DNA of 64,000 nt from Pseudomonas citronellolis. Its GTDB lineage: Bacteria > Pseudomonadota > Gammaproteobacteria > Pseudomonadales > Pseudomonadaceae. The notes beneath the pieces are model-generated. The model ran no database searches. It saw nothing but the letters and a program-made list of their open reading frames with translations, and had not been told where the DNA came from. A program made the translations under genes and the position numbers. The stretch is taken from contig NZ_FOLS01000007.1 of NCBI RefSeq assembly GCF_900112375.1, positions 159,563 through 223,562 on the forward strand, read 5' to 3'. Shown here in pieces: positions 13,321 to 23,100 of this stretch. Position 1 is the first letter of the stretch. Each line of letters starts with the position of its first letter.

Positions 13321-13653
13321 ATGCCTTACATCCAGCGTGACGCCGAAGGCCGGCTGATACGCGTCGAAAGCGCCGCCTTCGCCGGCATGAGCGGCAGCCT
13401 GACCGACGACGACGAGGAAGTGCACGCCTGGCGCGAGGCCGAATACAGCCTGCGCCAGCTGCAACGCAGCGACCTGGAGATGATCCGGGTGCTGGAGGAC
13501 CTGATCTCGGTGTTGATGGCCAAGGGCGTGATCCGCATCACCGACCTGCCCGAGGCGGCGCGCTCCAAGCTGCTCAGCCGCACCCAGGCGCGTGAGGCGC
13601 TGGGTGGTCTGCATCGGTTGATCGACGAGGAGGAGGATGGGGGGTTGATCTGA
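13321..13653 (+). CDS. Small conserved acidic protein of unknown function
   Basis: A 110-aa soluble protein starting at ATG behind a good ribosome-binding stretch (GGAGACGAGG). It is rich in Glu/Asp/Arg, has no signal peptide or membrane segment, and is predicted mostly helical (for example EYSLRQLQRSDLEMIRVLEDL). It begins MPYIQRDAEGRLI and ends in an acidic tail. I recall Pseudomonas homologues carrying the misleading label 'tryptophan synthase subunit beta-like'; there is no PLP-enzyme sequence in it and I do not accept that name. It sits 64 bp after the adhesin stop, on the same strand, with a hairpin between, so co-transcription is possible. Its function is unknown. Confidence 0.8.
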   Translation: MPYIQRDAEGRLIRVESAAFAGMSGSLTDDDEEVHAWREAEYSLRQLQRSDLEMIRVLEDLISVLMAKGVIRITDLPEAARSKLLSRTQAREALGGLHRLIDEEEDGGLI

Positions 13654-14049
13654 CATCGCGAACAGCGCTTGCGCCGGCCCGAAGGGGAATGACCCAGTGA
13701 CCTTCATGTCGCCTGGTCTCCTGAGCGGGTTTCGCTCGGGCTTCTGAAGAAACGTTCCGATGCGTGCGGATATTTCTGCGTAGGTTCCAGGAAGCACGAC
13801 TTTTCGTAGGATGGCGTTGAGCGAAGCGATACCCATCAGCGCAACCGCATGGGTTTCGCAAGCTCAACCCATCCTACGAAGAGCACCTCGGCACAAGACA
13901 GTTGCTCCTACGGCTCCAGGAAGCGCGGGCGTAGGAGCGGACTTTGTCCGCGATTGGACTCACCGGCCACGCCGGACACCCCGGTGACACGAACACCCAA
14001 CTGTAGGAGCGCGCCCTGCGCGCGAATCGCGGGCAGGGCCCGCTCGTCG
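13654..14049. repeat. Gene-free stretch with dispersed palindromic repeats
   Basis: No gene is supported. It contains a segment CATCGCGAACAGCGCTTGCG (from about 13655) that recurs at the right edge of the window; a large inverted repeat TCGTAGGATGG...CCATCCTACGA (13803-13880) seen again at 34582-34656; a REP-like unit GTAGGAGCGGACTTTGTCCGCG (13931-13957); and a paired unit TGTAGGAGCGCGCCC...GGGCAGGGCCCGCTC (14002-14046) abutting the lapD stop codon. These are intergenic repeats typical of Pseudomonas. Confidence 0.8.
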
Positions 14050-16002
14050 CTAACCCCGCCCCCACGGCCGTGGCGCGCCGAACAGTTGCCCCTGCGCCCC
14101 TTCGATGCCCATCCCGCGCAGCACGCGGAATTCCGCTTCGGTCTCGACGCGTTCGGCGATCAGCGGCAGGTCGATGCTGTGCGCCGCGTGCTGCATGGCC
14201 TCGATGAACAGGCGCTTGTCGTTCTCCACGTCGATGGCGCGGATGTGGCTGCCGTCGATCTTCAGGTAGGCCAGGCCCAGGCGCGCCAGGTTGCCGATCA
14301 TGCTGAAGCGCCCGCCGAAGTGCTGCAGCGCCAGGCCGTAGCCCAGCTCGCGCAGGCGGCGAGTCAGTGCCTCCAACGCCGCCTGGTCGGGCAACTGGTC
14401 TTCTTCCAGTTCCAGCACTAGGCGGCCGCCGTACTGCGGGTGCTGGCGCAGGCGTTCGAAGGCCCGGGCCAGGGCGCGTTCGTCGCGCAGCAGCGCGCCC
14501 GAGAGGTTCAGCGCCAGCACCTGGTCGTGGCCGGCCAGGTGCGCCAGGGTCAGGTCGAGCATCAGCAGGTCCAGCTGCGCCGACCAGCCGAAGCGCTCCA
14601 GCCAGGGCAGGAAGCGGCCCGCCGCGAGGCTGCCGCCTTGCCCGTCCGGCAGGCGCGAGAGCACCTTGTGGTGCAGCACCAGCTCCGTGTCCTCGCAGGC
14701 CACCACCGGCTGGAAGTACAACTCGAAGCGCTTCTCGCGCAGCGCCCGCTCCAGCAGTTGGTGCCAGCTGTGGCGCGCGTCGGCCACCGGCGCCGCCTCG
14801 CTGTCCAGCCGTGCCCAGGCACTGTGCTGCTGGCGTTCGGCCTGGGCCAGTGCCTCGTCGGCGCGCAGCATCAGGCTGGCCGGCGCCTCGCCGGGATGGA
14901 ACGGCACCAGGCCGAAGGCCGCCACCCGCGGCTGGTCGCTGGCGCCGGTGCTGGCCAGGCTGGCGAGCATGCCTTCCAGGCGCGTGGCCAGTTGCTCGGC
15001 TTCTTCCTCCAGCAGCCCGGGGGCCAGCAGGGCGAACTCGCCGCCCCGGGTGCGCGCCAGGGTGCGCCCGGCGCCCAGGCCCTGGCTGGCGCGCTGCAGT
15101 TGTTCGGCTACCGCCTTGAGCAAGGCGTCGGTGTGCTGGGCGCCCAGGCGCAGGTTGAGCCCGGCGAGGTCGAGCACCCGCAGCAACAGCAGGTAGCCGC
15201 TGCTGACCTGGTCCTCGGCGCTCAGCCGCGCCTGCAGCTGCAGGTCGAAGAAGCGCCGGTTGCCCAGCCCGGTCAGGCTGTCCTGGTAGGCTTCGTCGCG
15301 CAGCCGCTCGCTGCGCTCGGCCTGTTCCTGGAACAGCGCCTTGAGCTTCTCCACCATCTGGTTCATCGCCTGCACCACGCGGCGCAGTTCCGGGGTGCGC
15401 GGCAGCTCCGGCAGGCTGAGGAATTCGCGGCGGGCGATGGCGTGGGATTGCGCCACCATGTAGTCCAGCGGGCGCAGCTGGCGGCGCAGCAGCCAGGCGC
15501 CGAGCAGCGCGCTGACCACCCCGCACAGCAGCAGCCAGCCGAGGCTGCCCAGGGCGCTCTGCCAGAGCCTGGCGATGGCGAACATCGGGTGGCTCACCAC
15601 CTCCACCCGCGCCGCCTGGGTCCAGCCGCGGCTGACCACGGCGTCGCCGCCGGCGGACGGCAGGCCGATCAGCGAGACGAACCACTGCGGCGCGCCCGAG
15701 GCCACCGCGTCCGGCACGCCCTGGCGCTCCACCAGCACCTTGCCGGTGGCCAGGTCGACCACGCGGATGCGCTCGAAATAGCCGCTGTCGAAGATCGAGC
15801 TGACCATCAGCTCGACCATCGCCGGATCGTCGATGTTCGGGGTGAGCGACAGCCCCAGCGCCGTCGCGGCGTCCTGGGCGTGGGAGCGCAACTGGTTGAC
15901 GTACTGCTCGCGGGAGCTTTCCAGGCCGACCATGAAGCTGCCGCCGAAGGCCACCACCAGGAACAGGCAGATGGCGATCAGGAGTTGTTTGAACAGGGAC
16001 AT
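14050..16002 (-). CDS. lapD: LapD-like c-di-GMP receptor controlling adhesin retention
   Basis: A 650-aa inner-membrane protein. An N-terminal TM segment (about 5-25) is followed by a periplasmic LapD/MoxY-type domain, a second TM (about 155-180) and a HAMP-like region. A degenerate GGDEF domain has RGGEF near residue 319. A degenerate EAL domain has KVL in place of EAL near residue 446. Loss of both catalytic signatures matches LapD, which binds c-di-GMP through its EAL-like domain and then sequesters LapG in the periplasm. This stops LapG from cleaving the adhesin off the cell. The gene lies 10 bp after lapG on the same strand, the usual lapG-lapD arrangement. Its stop codon abuts a REP-like palindrome. 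Inside-out signalling is known for the family; which of the two neighbouring giant proteins is controlled is inference. Confidence 0.93.
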   Translation of the reverse strand: MSLFKQLLIAICLFLVVAFGGSFMVGLESSREQYVNQLRSHAQDAATALGLSLTPNIDDPAMVELMVSSIFDSGYFERIRVVDLATGKVLVERQGVPDAVASGAPQWFVSLIGLPSAGGDAVVSRGWTQAARVEVVSHPMFAIARLWQSALGSLGWLLLCGVVSALLGAWLLRRQLRPLDYMVAQSHAIARREFLSLPELPRTPELRRVVQAMNQMVEKLKALFQEQAERSERLRDEAYQDSLTGLGNRRFFDLQLQARLSAEDQVSSGYLLLLRVLDLAGLNLRLGAQHTDALLKAVAEQLQRASQGLGAGRTLARTRGGEFALLAPGLLEEEAEQLATRLEGMLASLASTGASDQPRVAAFGLVPFHPGEAPASLMLRADEALAQAERQQHSAWARLDSEAAPVADARHSWHQLLERALREKRFELYFQPVVACEDTELVLHHKVLSRLPDGQGGSLAAGRFLPWLERFGWSAQLDLLMLDLTLAHLAGHDQVLALNLSGALLRDERALARAFERLRQHPQYGGRLVLELEEDQLPDQAALEALTRRLRELGYGLALQHFGGRFSMIGNLARLGLAYLKIDGSHIRAIDVENDKRLFIEAMQHAAHSIDLPLIAERVETEAEFRVLRGMGIEGAQGQLFGAPRPWGRG

Positions 16003-16012
16003 CTCGACTCCG

Positions 16013-16714
16013 CTACTCGCGCGAGGGGAACCCCTCGGCCTCCATTTTCCGCAACAGGTCCTGCCAGCGCGACAGCCGCTTGCTGTCGCCCACCTGCTTG
16101 CCTCCGCCGCCGTCGGCCAGCCACAGCCCTTCGCCGTTGAAGGCGTACACCGGCTGCAGGTCGTCGCGCTGCGAGGCCGGCAGGATGCTGCCGATCAGGT
16201 TGTCCAGCACCAGCGGCACCGCTTCGGGCCGCGGGTAGTAGGTCAGCACCATGTGCGCCTGGTTCAGGCGCAGCGCCTTGACGTAGGTGATGCGCAATTT
16301 CTGCGCCGGCACCCCGAGGTGGCGCAGGCTGACGTACTTGGCGATGGCGAAGTCCTCGCAATCGCCGGCCCCCTTGAGCAGGGCCTCCACCGGCGTGGCC
16401 CAGTAGTCCACCTGGTGCCACAGGCCGAGGTCGTCGGTGAAGCGCAGCTGGCGATTGAAGAAGTCGTTGACCGCCCGCAGCTGCTCCTGCTCGTCGGCGC
16501 CCGCCTCGTCGGCCAGCACCCGCTGCCAGGCCTCGATGCGCGCGCGCCCTGCCCCCAGCGGGCCATACAGCGCCTCGGCGCGGCGGGCGATCAGGGTGAA
16601 ATCCCAGTCCGCCTCCAGCCACCCGGGGAACCATGCAAAGGTAGCGGTCACGACCACGGCGGCCAGCCACGGCAACCTCCGCCGCGGGCCCCCCATTCGC
16701 CCGTTCGACAACAT
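16013..16714 (-). CDS. lapG: LapG-like periplasmic cysteine protease (transglutaminase-like)
   Basis: A 233-aa protein of the bacterial transglutaminase-like cysteine proteinase family. The triad is visible: Cys119 in GDCEDFA, His154 in NQAHMVLTY, and an Asp near 171 in LVLDNL. An N-terminal hydrophobic segment (LPWLAAVVVTATFAWF) directs export. I chose ATG 16714 because GGAAG sits about 5 bases upstream; an in-frame start at 16750 would add 12 residues with no clear ribosome-binding site. LapG of P. fluorescens and P. putida cuts large adhesins after a di-alanine motif in their N-terminal retention module when c-di-GMP is low. The partner lapD follows after 10 bp. It lies between two giant adhesin genes, which are likely substrates. 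Confidence 0.93.
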   Translation of the reverse strand: MLSNGRMGGPRRRLPWLAAVVVTATFAWFPGWLEADWDFTLIARRAEALYGPLGAGRARIEAWQRVLADEAGADEQEQLRAVNDFFNRQLRFTDDLGLWHQVDYWATPVEALLKGAGDCEDFAIAKYVSLRHLGVPAQKLRITYVKALRLNQAHMVLTYYPRPEAVPLVLDNLIGSILPASQRDDLQPVYAFNGEGLWLADGGGGKQVGDSKRLSRWQDLLRKMEAEGFPSRE

Positions 16715-17157
16715 CGTCACTTCCTGCCAGCGGACCATCCGGCGCCCCACGGGGGCCGGCGCCGCATGGTGCGGGCTGGCGCTGGAAAAGGCAATGGCAA
16801 TATGAAATCACCAAGGCATCACAGCGGGTTTTCCCGCCTGCCCGCCCAGCGTTGTTTTCGTCTTCGAAGCCGGTTGTCACAAAATGAATACATCCGGGCC
16901 ATGGCTGTTTCCAGAGCGCGGCTGCACAGCAGGAAAAGGCGTTCTAGAGCGTCTGAGGAATCATGACCATTGGGTCATGAAATACTGCCGGGAGCATTAA
17001 TTCGTACGGTGCATATACCTCAGAAACTTCCTTAAGAAATTGATGTAACAAAACTGAGCAAATTCACGATTCCTGGCTAGGCTAATGGCCAGAGAAAGCT
17101 CGCGTTAGAAGTCCGGGCGTTGTTTTTCGATCGCTGATTTCTGATGTGGGTATTCGT
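16715..17157. promoter_or_regulatory. Divergent control region, lapG / second giant adhesin
   Basis: 443 bp without a gene, unusually AT-rich from about 16,980 to 17,140 compared with neighbouring coding DNA. It should hold promoters for both lapG-lapD and the giant adhesin operon. I could not identify a convincing -35/-10 pair or a clear FleQ-type box by eye. A 20-bp palindrome lies at 16961-16980. Confidence 0.55.
16961..16980. promoter_or_regulatory. 20-bp perfect palindrome, candidate operator
   Basis: TCATGACC-ATTG-GGTCATGA: 8-bp arms, 4-bp spacer, fully complementary. It lies between lapG (minus) and the second giant adhesin (plus), about 180 bp from the latter's start, in the most AT-rich stretch of the locus. 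No T-tract follows, so a regulator site is more likely than a terminator. The cognate regulator is unknown. Confidence 0.5.
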
Positions 17158-20100
17158 ATGGAAATGTCGAAACCAAGCCGTCCGATCGCTGCATTCCGCC
17201 CCCGCAGCCAGGCCTTGGCACTGGAACCCAGAATCCTCTTCGACGGCGCCGCCGCCTCCGCCGCCGACCAGCAGCACCACGCCACCGACCACGCCGACCA
17301 GGCCGACGCCAGCCACACCCCCAGCACCCCGGACGCCGCCGCGGCCAAGGCCCCGGGCCAGCCGCGCACCCTGGTGGTGCTGGACAGCCGCGTGGAGAAC
17401 CGCGAGCAGTTGACCGCCAACCTCGCCGCCAACGTCACCACCCTGGTGGTGGATGCCGGCCAGGACGCCCTGGCGGCGATCAGCGCGGCGCTGGCGCAGC
17501 TGGGCAAGGTCGACTCGATCCAGATCTTCTCCCACGGCGCCTCCGGCCAGTTCACCCTGGGCAACCAGACCTTCACCGCGGCCAACCTCGACCAGTTCGG
17601 CAGCACCCTGAACGGCTGGCGCGGCGAACTCGACGCCGGCGCCGACATCCAGCTCTACGGTTGCGCCGTGGGCGCCGGCAGCGCCGGCCAGGCCCTGGTC
17701 GACCGCCTGGCGCAATGGACCGGCGCCGACGTCGGCGCCTCCAGCAACGCCACGGGCGCCAGCGCCGCCGGCGGCGACTGGAACCTGGAAGTGCGCCACG
17801 GCGACCTCGACAAGAGCATCGCCCTGTCCGCCAGCACCCTCGACCATTTCCAGGGCCTGCTGGCCGACGCCGCGCCGACGGTGAGCATCAGCATGCCCGA
17901 CAGCGACGTGCTGATCGGCGGCCAGTTCACCTTCACCGTCGACCTGAACAACGCCTCCAGCCAGGTCGGCTACGCGCCCTACGTCGACCTGTTCCTGCCG
18001 GCCACCGGCAAGGACGGCGACGACGGCATCAGCTTCGTCAGCGCCACCTACCTGGGGCAGACGGTGAAGAGCTACGTCATCACCTTCGACGCCAACGGCA
18101 ACGCCACCCACCCGCTGGCCAAGGGCCCCGACGGCAACCCGCTGGTGATCACCGCCGCCAGCGTCGGCATGCGCCCGGGCGACCAGATGGTGGTGCTGCA
18201 GGTGCCCTACGCCAGCGTGTCCCAGGACCAGCCGACCATCTCCCTGCAGATCACCGCGAGCCTGAGCAACCTGGCCGACACCAGCCTCACCGGCGGCAAC
18301 CCGGACCTGACCATCGGCGCCCGCGGCGGCTTCGAGTACGGCAACGACTCGCTGAACAACCCCACGGTCGACCCCAGCCTGGTGGAAGCCACGCTGCACC
18401 CGCTGGTGATCCACCCGACCCTCGTCGACCTCACCCAGAACCTCGACATGACCGAGGGCGAGACCGCCACCGGCCCCAACTTCACCCACAACCAGACGGT
18501 CACCGTCACCCCGGCCAGCGGCCAGACCCTGCACAACGTGGTGGTCACCCAGAACGTGCCGGGCGACGTCCAGGTCACCGCCATCACCCCCGGCGCCGGC
18601 GGCACCCTGACCTCCATCACCCTGCGCGACGGCAGCGTGCTGACCGACCCGACGGCGATAGCCGCGGCCATCGCCAACGACAATATCTTCATCACTGCCT
18701 ACAGCATCACCTACGCGACCCTGAGCGCGCCGGCCACCTCCACCGTGACCTTCTACGTGCCCGAGGTGGGCGCCGACGGCAATGCCGTGCTCGACCCCGC
18801 CACCGGCAACGCGGTCAATATCGACTTCGGCGCCCCCAGCGCCACCGGCCAGTGGACGCCGCTGGACCCGCGCGACCTGACGCCGCCGGAAACCGACGTG
18901 GACTTCAGCGCCACCGGCGACGGCACCGGCGGCGAGTTCGTCGCCAAGTCCATCACCCTGTACAAGCAGGCGGTGCTGCAGACCGACGTCGGCACCGCCG
19001 GCCTGAGCCCGGGCGACACCCTGCGCTACGTGCTCAACGTGGCCCTGTCGGACTACTTCGCCTTCGGCGAGAACATCCTCCAGGAAGGCCAGTTCACCAT
19101 CACCGACACCCTCGCCGACGGCCAGACGCTGACCGGCCCGCTGACCATGACGCTCAGCCAGAACGGCGCCAGCGGCACCATCAACCTGCTCTACACCGCC
19201 ACCGCCAACGCCGACGGCACCACCAGCATCGTCATCGACATCGGCGAGTCGCTGCGCCAGGCCTCGGAACTGCTCGGCGCGCTGTTCGGCGACCTGGCCT
19301 TCGACAATGTGCAGACCGCCGCCACCACCGCGGTGATCAGCTACAACGCCTTCATCGACCAGGCCTACACCTCCAGCTACCCGCAGAGCGAGATCAACGA
19401 AGGCGACAGCTTCGGCAACGACGCCACCGTCACCGCCACCGTACTCGAAGACGTGATCAACCTCGGCGGCATCCAGAGCGACGGCTCCAGCACCAGCAGC
19501 AGCATCGCCACCAGCCAGGTGGATATCGACATCGTCCAGGTCAACGGCGGCACCCCGCCGGCTTCCGGCGAACTGCGCCCGGGCGACCTGGTGACCTTCC
19601 AGCTGTCCTACGACCTGCTCACCGGCGACTACGAGAACTTCAAGCTCACCGCCTACCTGCCGCTGCCGCTGCTGGACGTCAGCGCCCTGGGCAACCTGGT
19701 CCAGGGCGACGGCGTCAACCAGTGGAGCTTCGGCGCCGGCGACAGCGACCCGACGCGGGCGGTCACGGTGTCCGTCGGCCCCGGCAACTCGATCGTGTTC
19801 GACTTCGGCGACTACGAGATCAGCCAGACCGCCGGCGGGCGCATCGTCGTCACCTTCACCCTGCGCGTCGGCGACCAGCCCTTCGCCGACCAGCGCTCCC
19901 TGGACGTGCTCGCGCAGTCCAGCCAGACCACCACCATCGACCAGACGCCGCTGATCTCCTCGGATGTCGAGGAAGTGGTGTCCATCGCCGAGCCGGTGCT
20001 GGACATCAAGCACGGCGTGGTCTCCAGCAGCAACGGCACGGTCACCGGCACCAGCGGCACCTGGACCGCGCCGGGCACCGGCGGCAAGCCCTTCAGCGGC

Positions 20101-23100
20101 AACGTCACCGACCTTGCGGCGATCGATGGCGACGTCAGCGGCATCGACGCCGGCGACACCCTGCGCCTGGCCACCGCCATCGAGAACAGCGGCGGCGGCG
20201 GCGCCTTCGACGTGGTCACCAGCATCACCCTGCCGCCGGACCTGGCCTTCGTCGGCGGCAGCCTGGCCGCGGCCAACCTGCAGATCTACCGCGGCGACGG
20301 CACCCTGCTGCAGCTGAACGTGGACTACAGCGTCTCCGGCAACACCATCACCTTCCTCGACGCCGGCGCCGTGGCCTCGCTGCTGCCGGGGCGCTCCGGC
20401 ACCGCCGCCGACAACAGCGGGCAGAACATCGTCGTCATCACCTACGACGTCACCGTCAATACCGCGGTGGCCGCCAGCCGCACGCTGCAGAGCACCGCGA
20501 GCCTGTCCCACTACGCCAGCGTCGAGGGCGGCAGCGACTTCCTCCCCGGCGCCGACCTCACCGAACTGGCCAACCAGCAGGTCGCCGCCCCGGTGATCAG
20601 CAAGGTCTTCGCCGGCGGCAGCCTGGACGACGGCGACTCCAGCGCCAGCCACACCACCGGCAGCAACCTGGTGGTCGGCGAGAGCATGCTCTACGACATC
20701 GTCGTGCGCCTGCCCGAAGGCAGCACCGGCAACCTCAGCATCGACGACCTGATCCCGCCGGGCATGCGCCTGGACACCAGCTTCAACGGCGGCCAGGGCT
20801 ACCAACTGATCCTCACCGCCGCCGGCAGCGGCGGCAGCCTGGCCCAGGACTTCGCCGGCAACGTGGTGATCAGCGGCATCGCCGGCGTCGGCGGCACCCT
20901 GGGCGCCGACGGCGTCGACGCGCGCTTCAGCTTCAGCGCCTTCGCCACCAGCGCGGACAACAACACCGGCAACAACACCTTCGTCATCCGCGTGCAACTG
21001 GTGGTCAGCAACGTCATCGGCAACCAGGCCAACAAGTCGCTGCAGAACAGCGCCAACCTGCACTACCAGGACCCCGACGGCGACACGCCCAACGGCGCCA
21101 CGCCGCTGGAGCGCCAGGTCAACCTCAGCGGCGGCGCGCCCACCGTCACGGTGCGCGAGCCCACCCTGCAGATCACCCAGACGGTCGACACCGTCCCGGA
21201 CTTCGTCGGCTTCGAGGAAGGCGACGTGGTGGACTTCACCATCACCCTGCGCAACGGCAACGGCGCCAACGACTACGCCGCCTTCGACATCAGCCTGCTG
21301 GACACCCTGCCCAGCGAGCTGGACGGCGTGACCATCACCGGCGTCATCTACTCCGGCGCCACCAACAACGGCGGCGTCGACTTCGTCATCCAGGGCGGCC
21401 AACTGGTCACCGCCAGCGGCGCCAACATCGACATCGCCAAGGGCGGCAGCATCGTCCTGCACCTGCGCGGCACGGTGAACGCCAGCGCCGCCGGCCAGGC
21501 GGTATTCAACAACGTCGCCCAGGTGCAGTGGACCAGCCTCGACGGCGCCAACGCCGGCGAGCGCAGCGGCGCCGACGGCGTGCTCGACGGCGGCAGCCTG
21601 AACGACTACCGGCTCGACTCCATCCTGCCCTTCCCGGTCAGCAACGGCATCCGCATCTCCCGCGTCGGCGGCGTGCAGGACACCCCGCCGGCCACCAACG
21701 GCAGCGGCGCCACGGACACCTCCGGGCTCAGCGAGAACGTCGTGGTGGGCGAAGTGATCCGCTATCGCGTGGTGGTGCTGGTGCCCGCCGGCGACAACCC
21801 CGACTACCAGATCCGCATCGAGCTGGCCGCCGGGCTGGAGCTGATTCCCGCCGACCTGAACAACATCCTCATCGCCCTGGTGTCGAGCAACCTCGACGGC
21901 CTGTCCAGCGACCGCAGCCTGGTCAGCAGCGGCAGCGTCTGGATGCAGGGCAACCAGAACAGCGCCGTGGCCCAGGCGATCAACGCCGACCTCAGCGGCG
22001 TGGTGCCCAGCGGCGTGTTCGACGGCAACCCCGGCAACCTGAGCATCGTCACCAACCCCGACGGCACCCAGACGGTGACCTTCAACCTGGGCAACCTGAC
22101 CAACACCGAAATCAACGACAACGACATCGAAGGCGTGGTGCTGGAATTCAACGTGCGCGTCACCAACGTGGCCAGCAACCAGAGCAGCGCCGCCCTCGGC
22201 GTGCAGGCCTTCGAGCACGTGGGCCTGCCGGGCCAGGACGTCGACCGCGGCACCAGCGAGATCATCTTCGAACGCGTGGTGGAACCCGGCTTCAGCGGCC
22301 TGGACAAGCAGGTCATCGACATCCAGCCGGGCGTAGGCACCACCGCTACCACGGTATCGGTGAGCTTCACCCAGAACGGCGAGATACCGGCCTACAACGT
22401 GCACCTGCAGGACCAGTTCCCCAACGGCAGCAACTACCAGGTGCAGAGCATCCTGATCAACGGCGCGGCGCTGGACCTGGCGAACCTGCCGGCGGGCGTC
22501 AGCGTCAGCGCCAACGGCGCCATCTCCGTCGACTTCGAGCGCCTGGCGGTGGGCGACAAGGTGCAGGTGATCTACACCGTCACCGTGCCCAACACCGTGG
22601 TCGCGGACGATGCGTCCAGCGCGGCGGTGCTGACCTGGACCAGCCTGCCGACCAGCTTCGAGACCGGCGGCTGGGGCGGCTCGCTGCCCGGCACCGCCGG
22701 CAGCGGCGACGGCGAGCGCACCGGCCAGGACGGCACGGCCGGGCTGAACAACTACGTGCTCAGCGAAGGCGCCGGCCTGGGCCTGGTGCAAGGCACCCTG
22801 TGGGACGACACCCCGTCGGCGGACAACAGCACCACGCCCGACGGCACCGGCTTCGCCGGGCTGACCGTGCAACTGACCTGGGCCGGCGCCGACGGCATCT
22901 TCGGCAACGGCGACGACCGCGTGTTCAGCACCCTCACCGACGCCAACGGCCACTACGAGTTCGCCCTGCTGCCGGCCGGCAACTACCTGATCGTGGTGCC
23001 GCAGAGCGTTCAGCTCAGCGCCAGCAACCGCTTCCACGTGCGCATCGATACCGACACCGGCACCAGCGCCAGCGGCCTGGGCAACGTCAGCATCGCCCTG

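Noticed and set aside
13321..13653. Tryptophan synthase beta subunit
   Set aside because: The protein is only 110 aa and has none of the PLP-enzyme motifs; such labels in databases are probably inherited errors.
13849..14421. Possible forward gene over the lapD 3' end
   Set aside because: It consists of translated palindromic repeats running into the antisense of lapD, with no recognisable protein features.
16961..16980. Intrinsic terminator of the lapG or adhesin units
   Set aside because: No T-tract on either side, and it lies upstream of both divergent genes rather than at an end.
16715..17157. FleQ-type c-di-GMP-responsive box before the second giant gene
   Set aside because: No sequence resembling the GTCAAT/ATTGAC-type FleQ box was found by eye, despite biological expectation.
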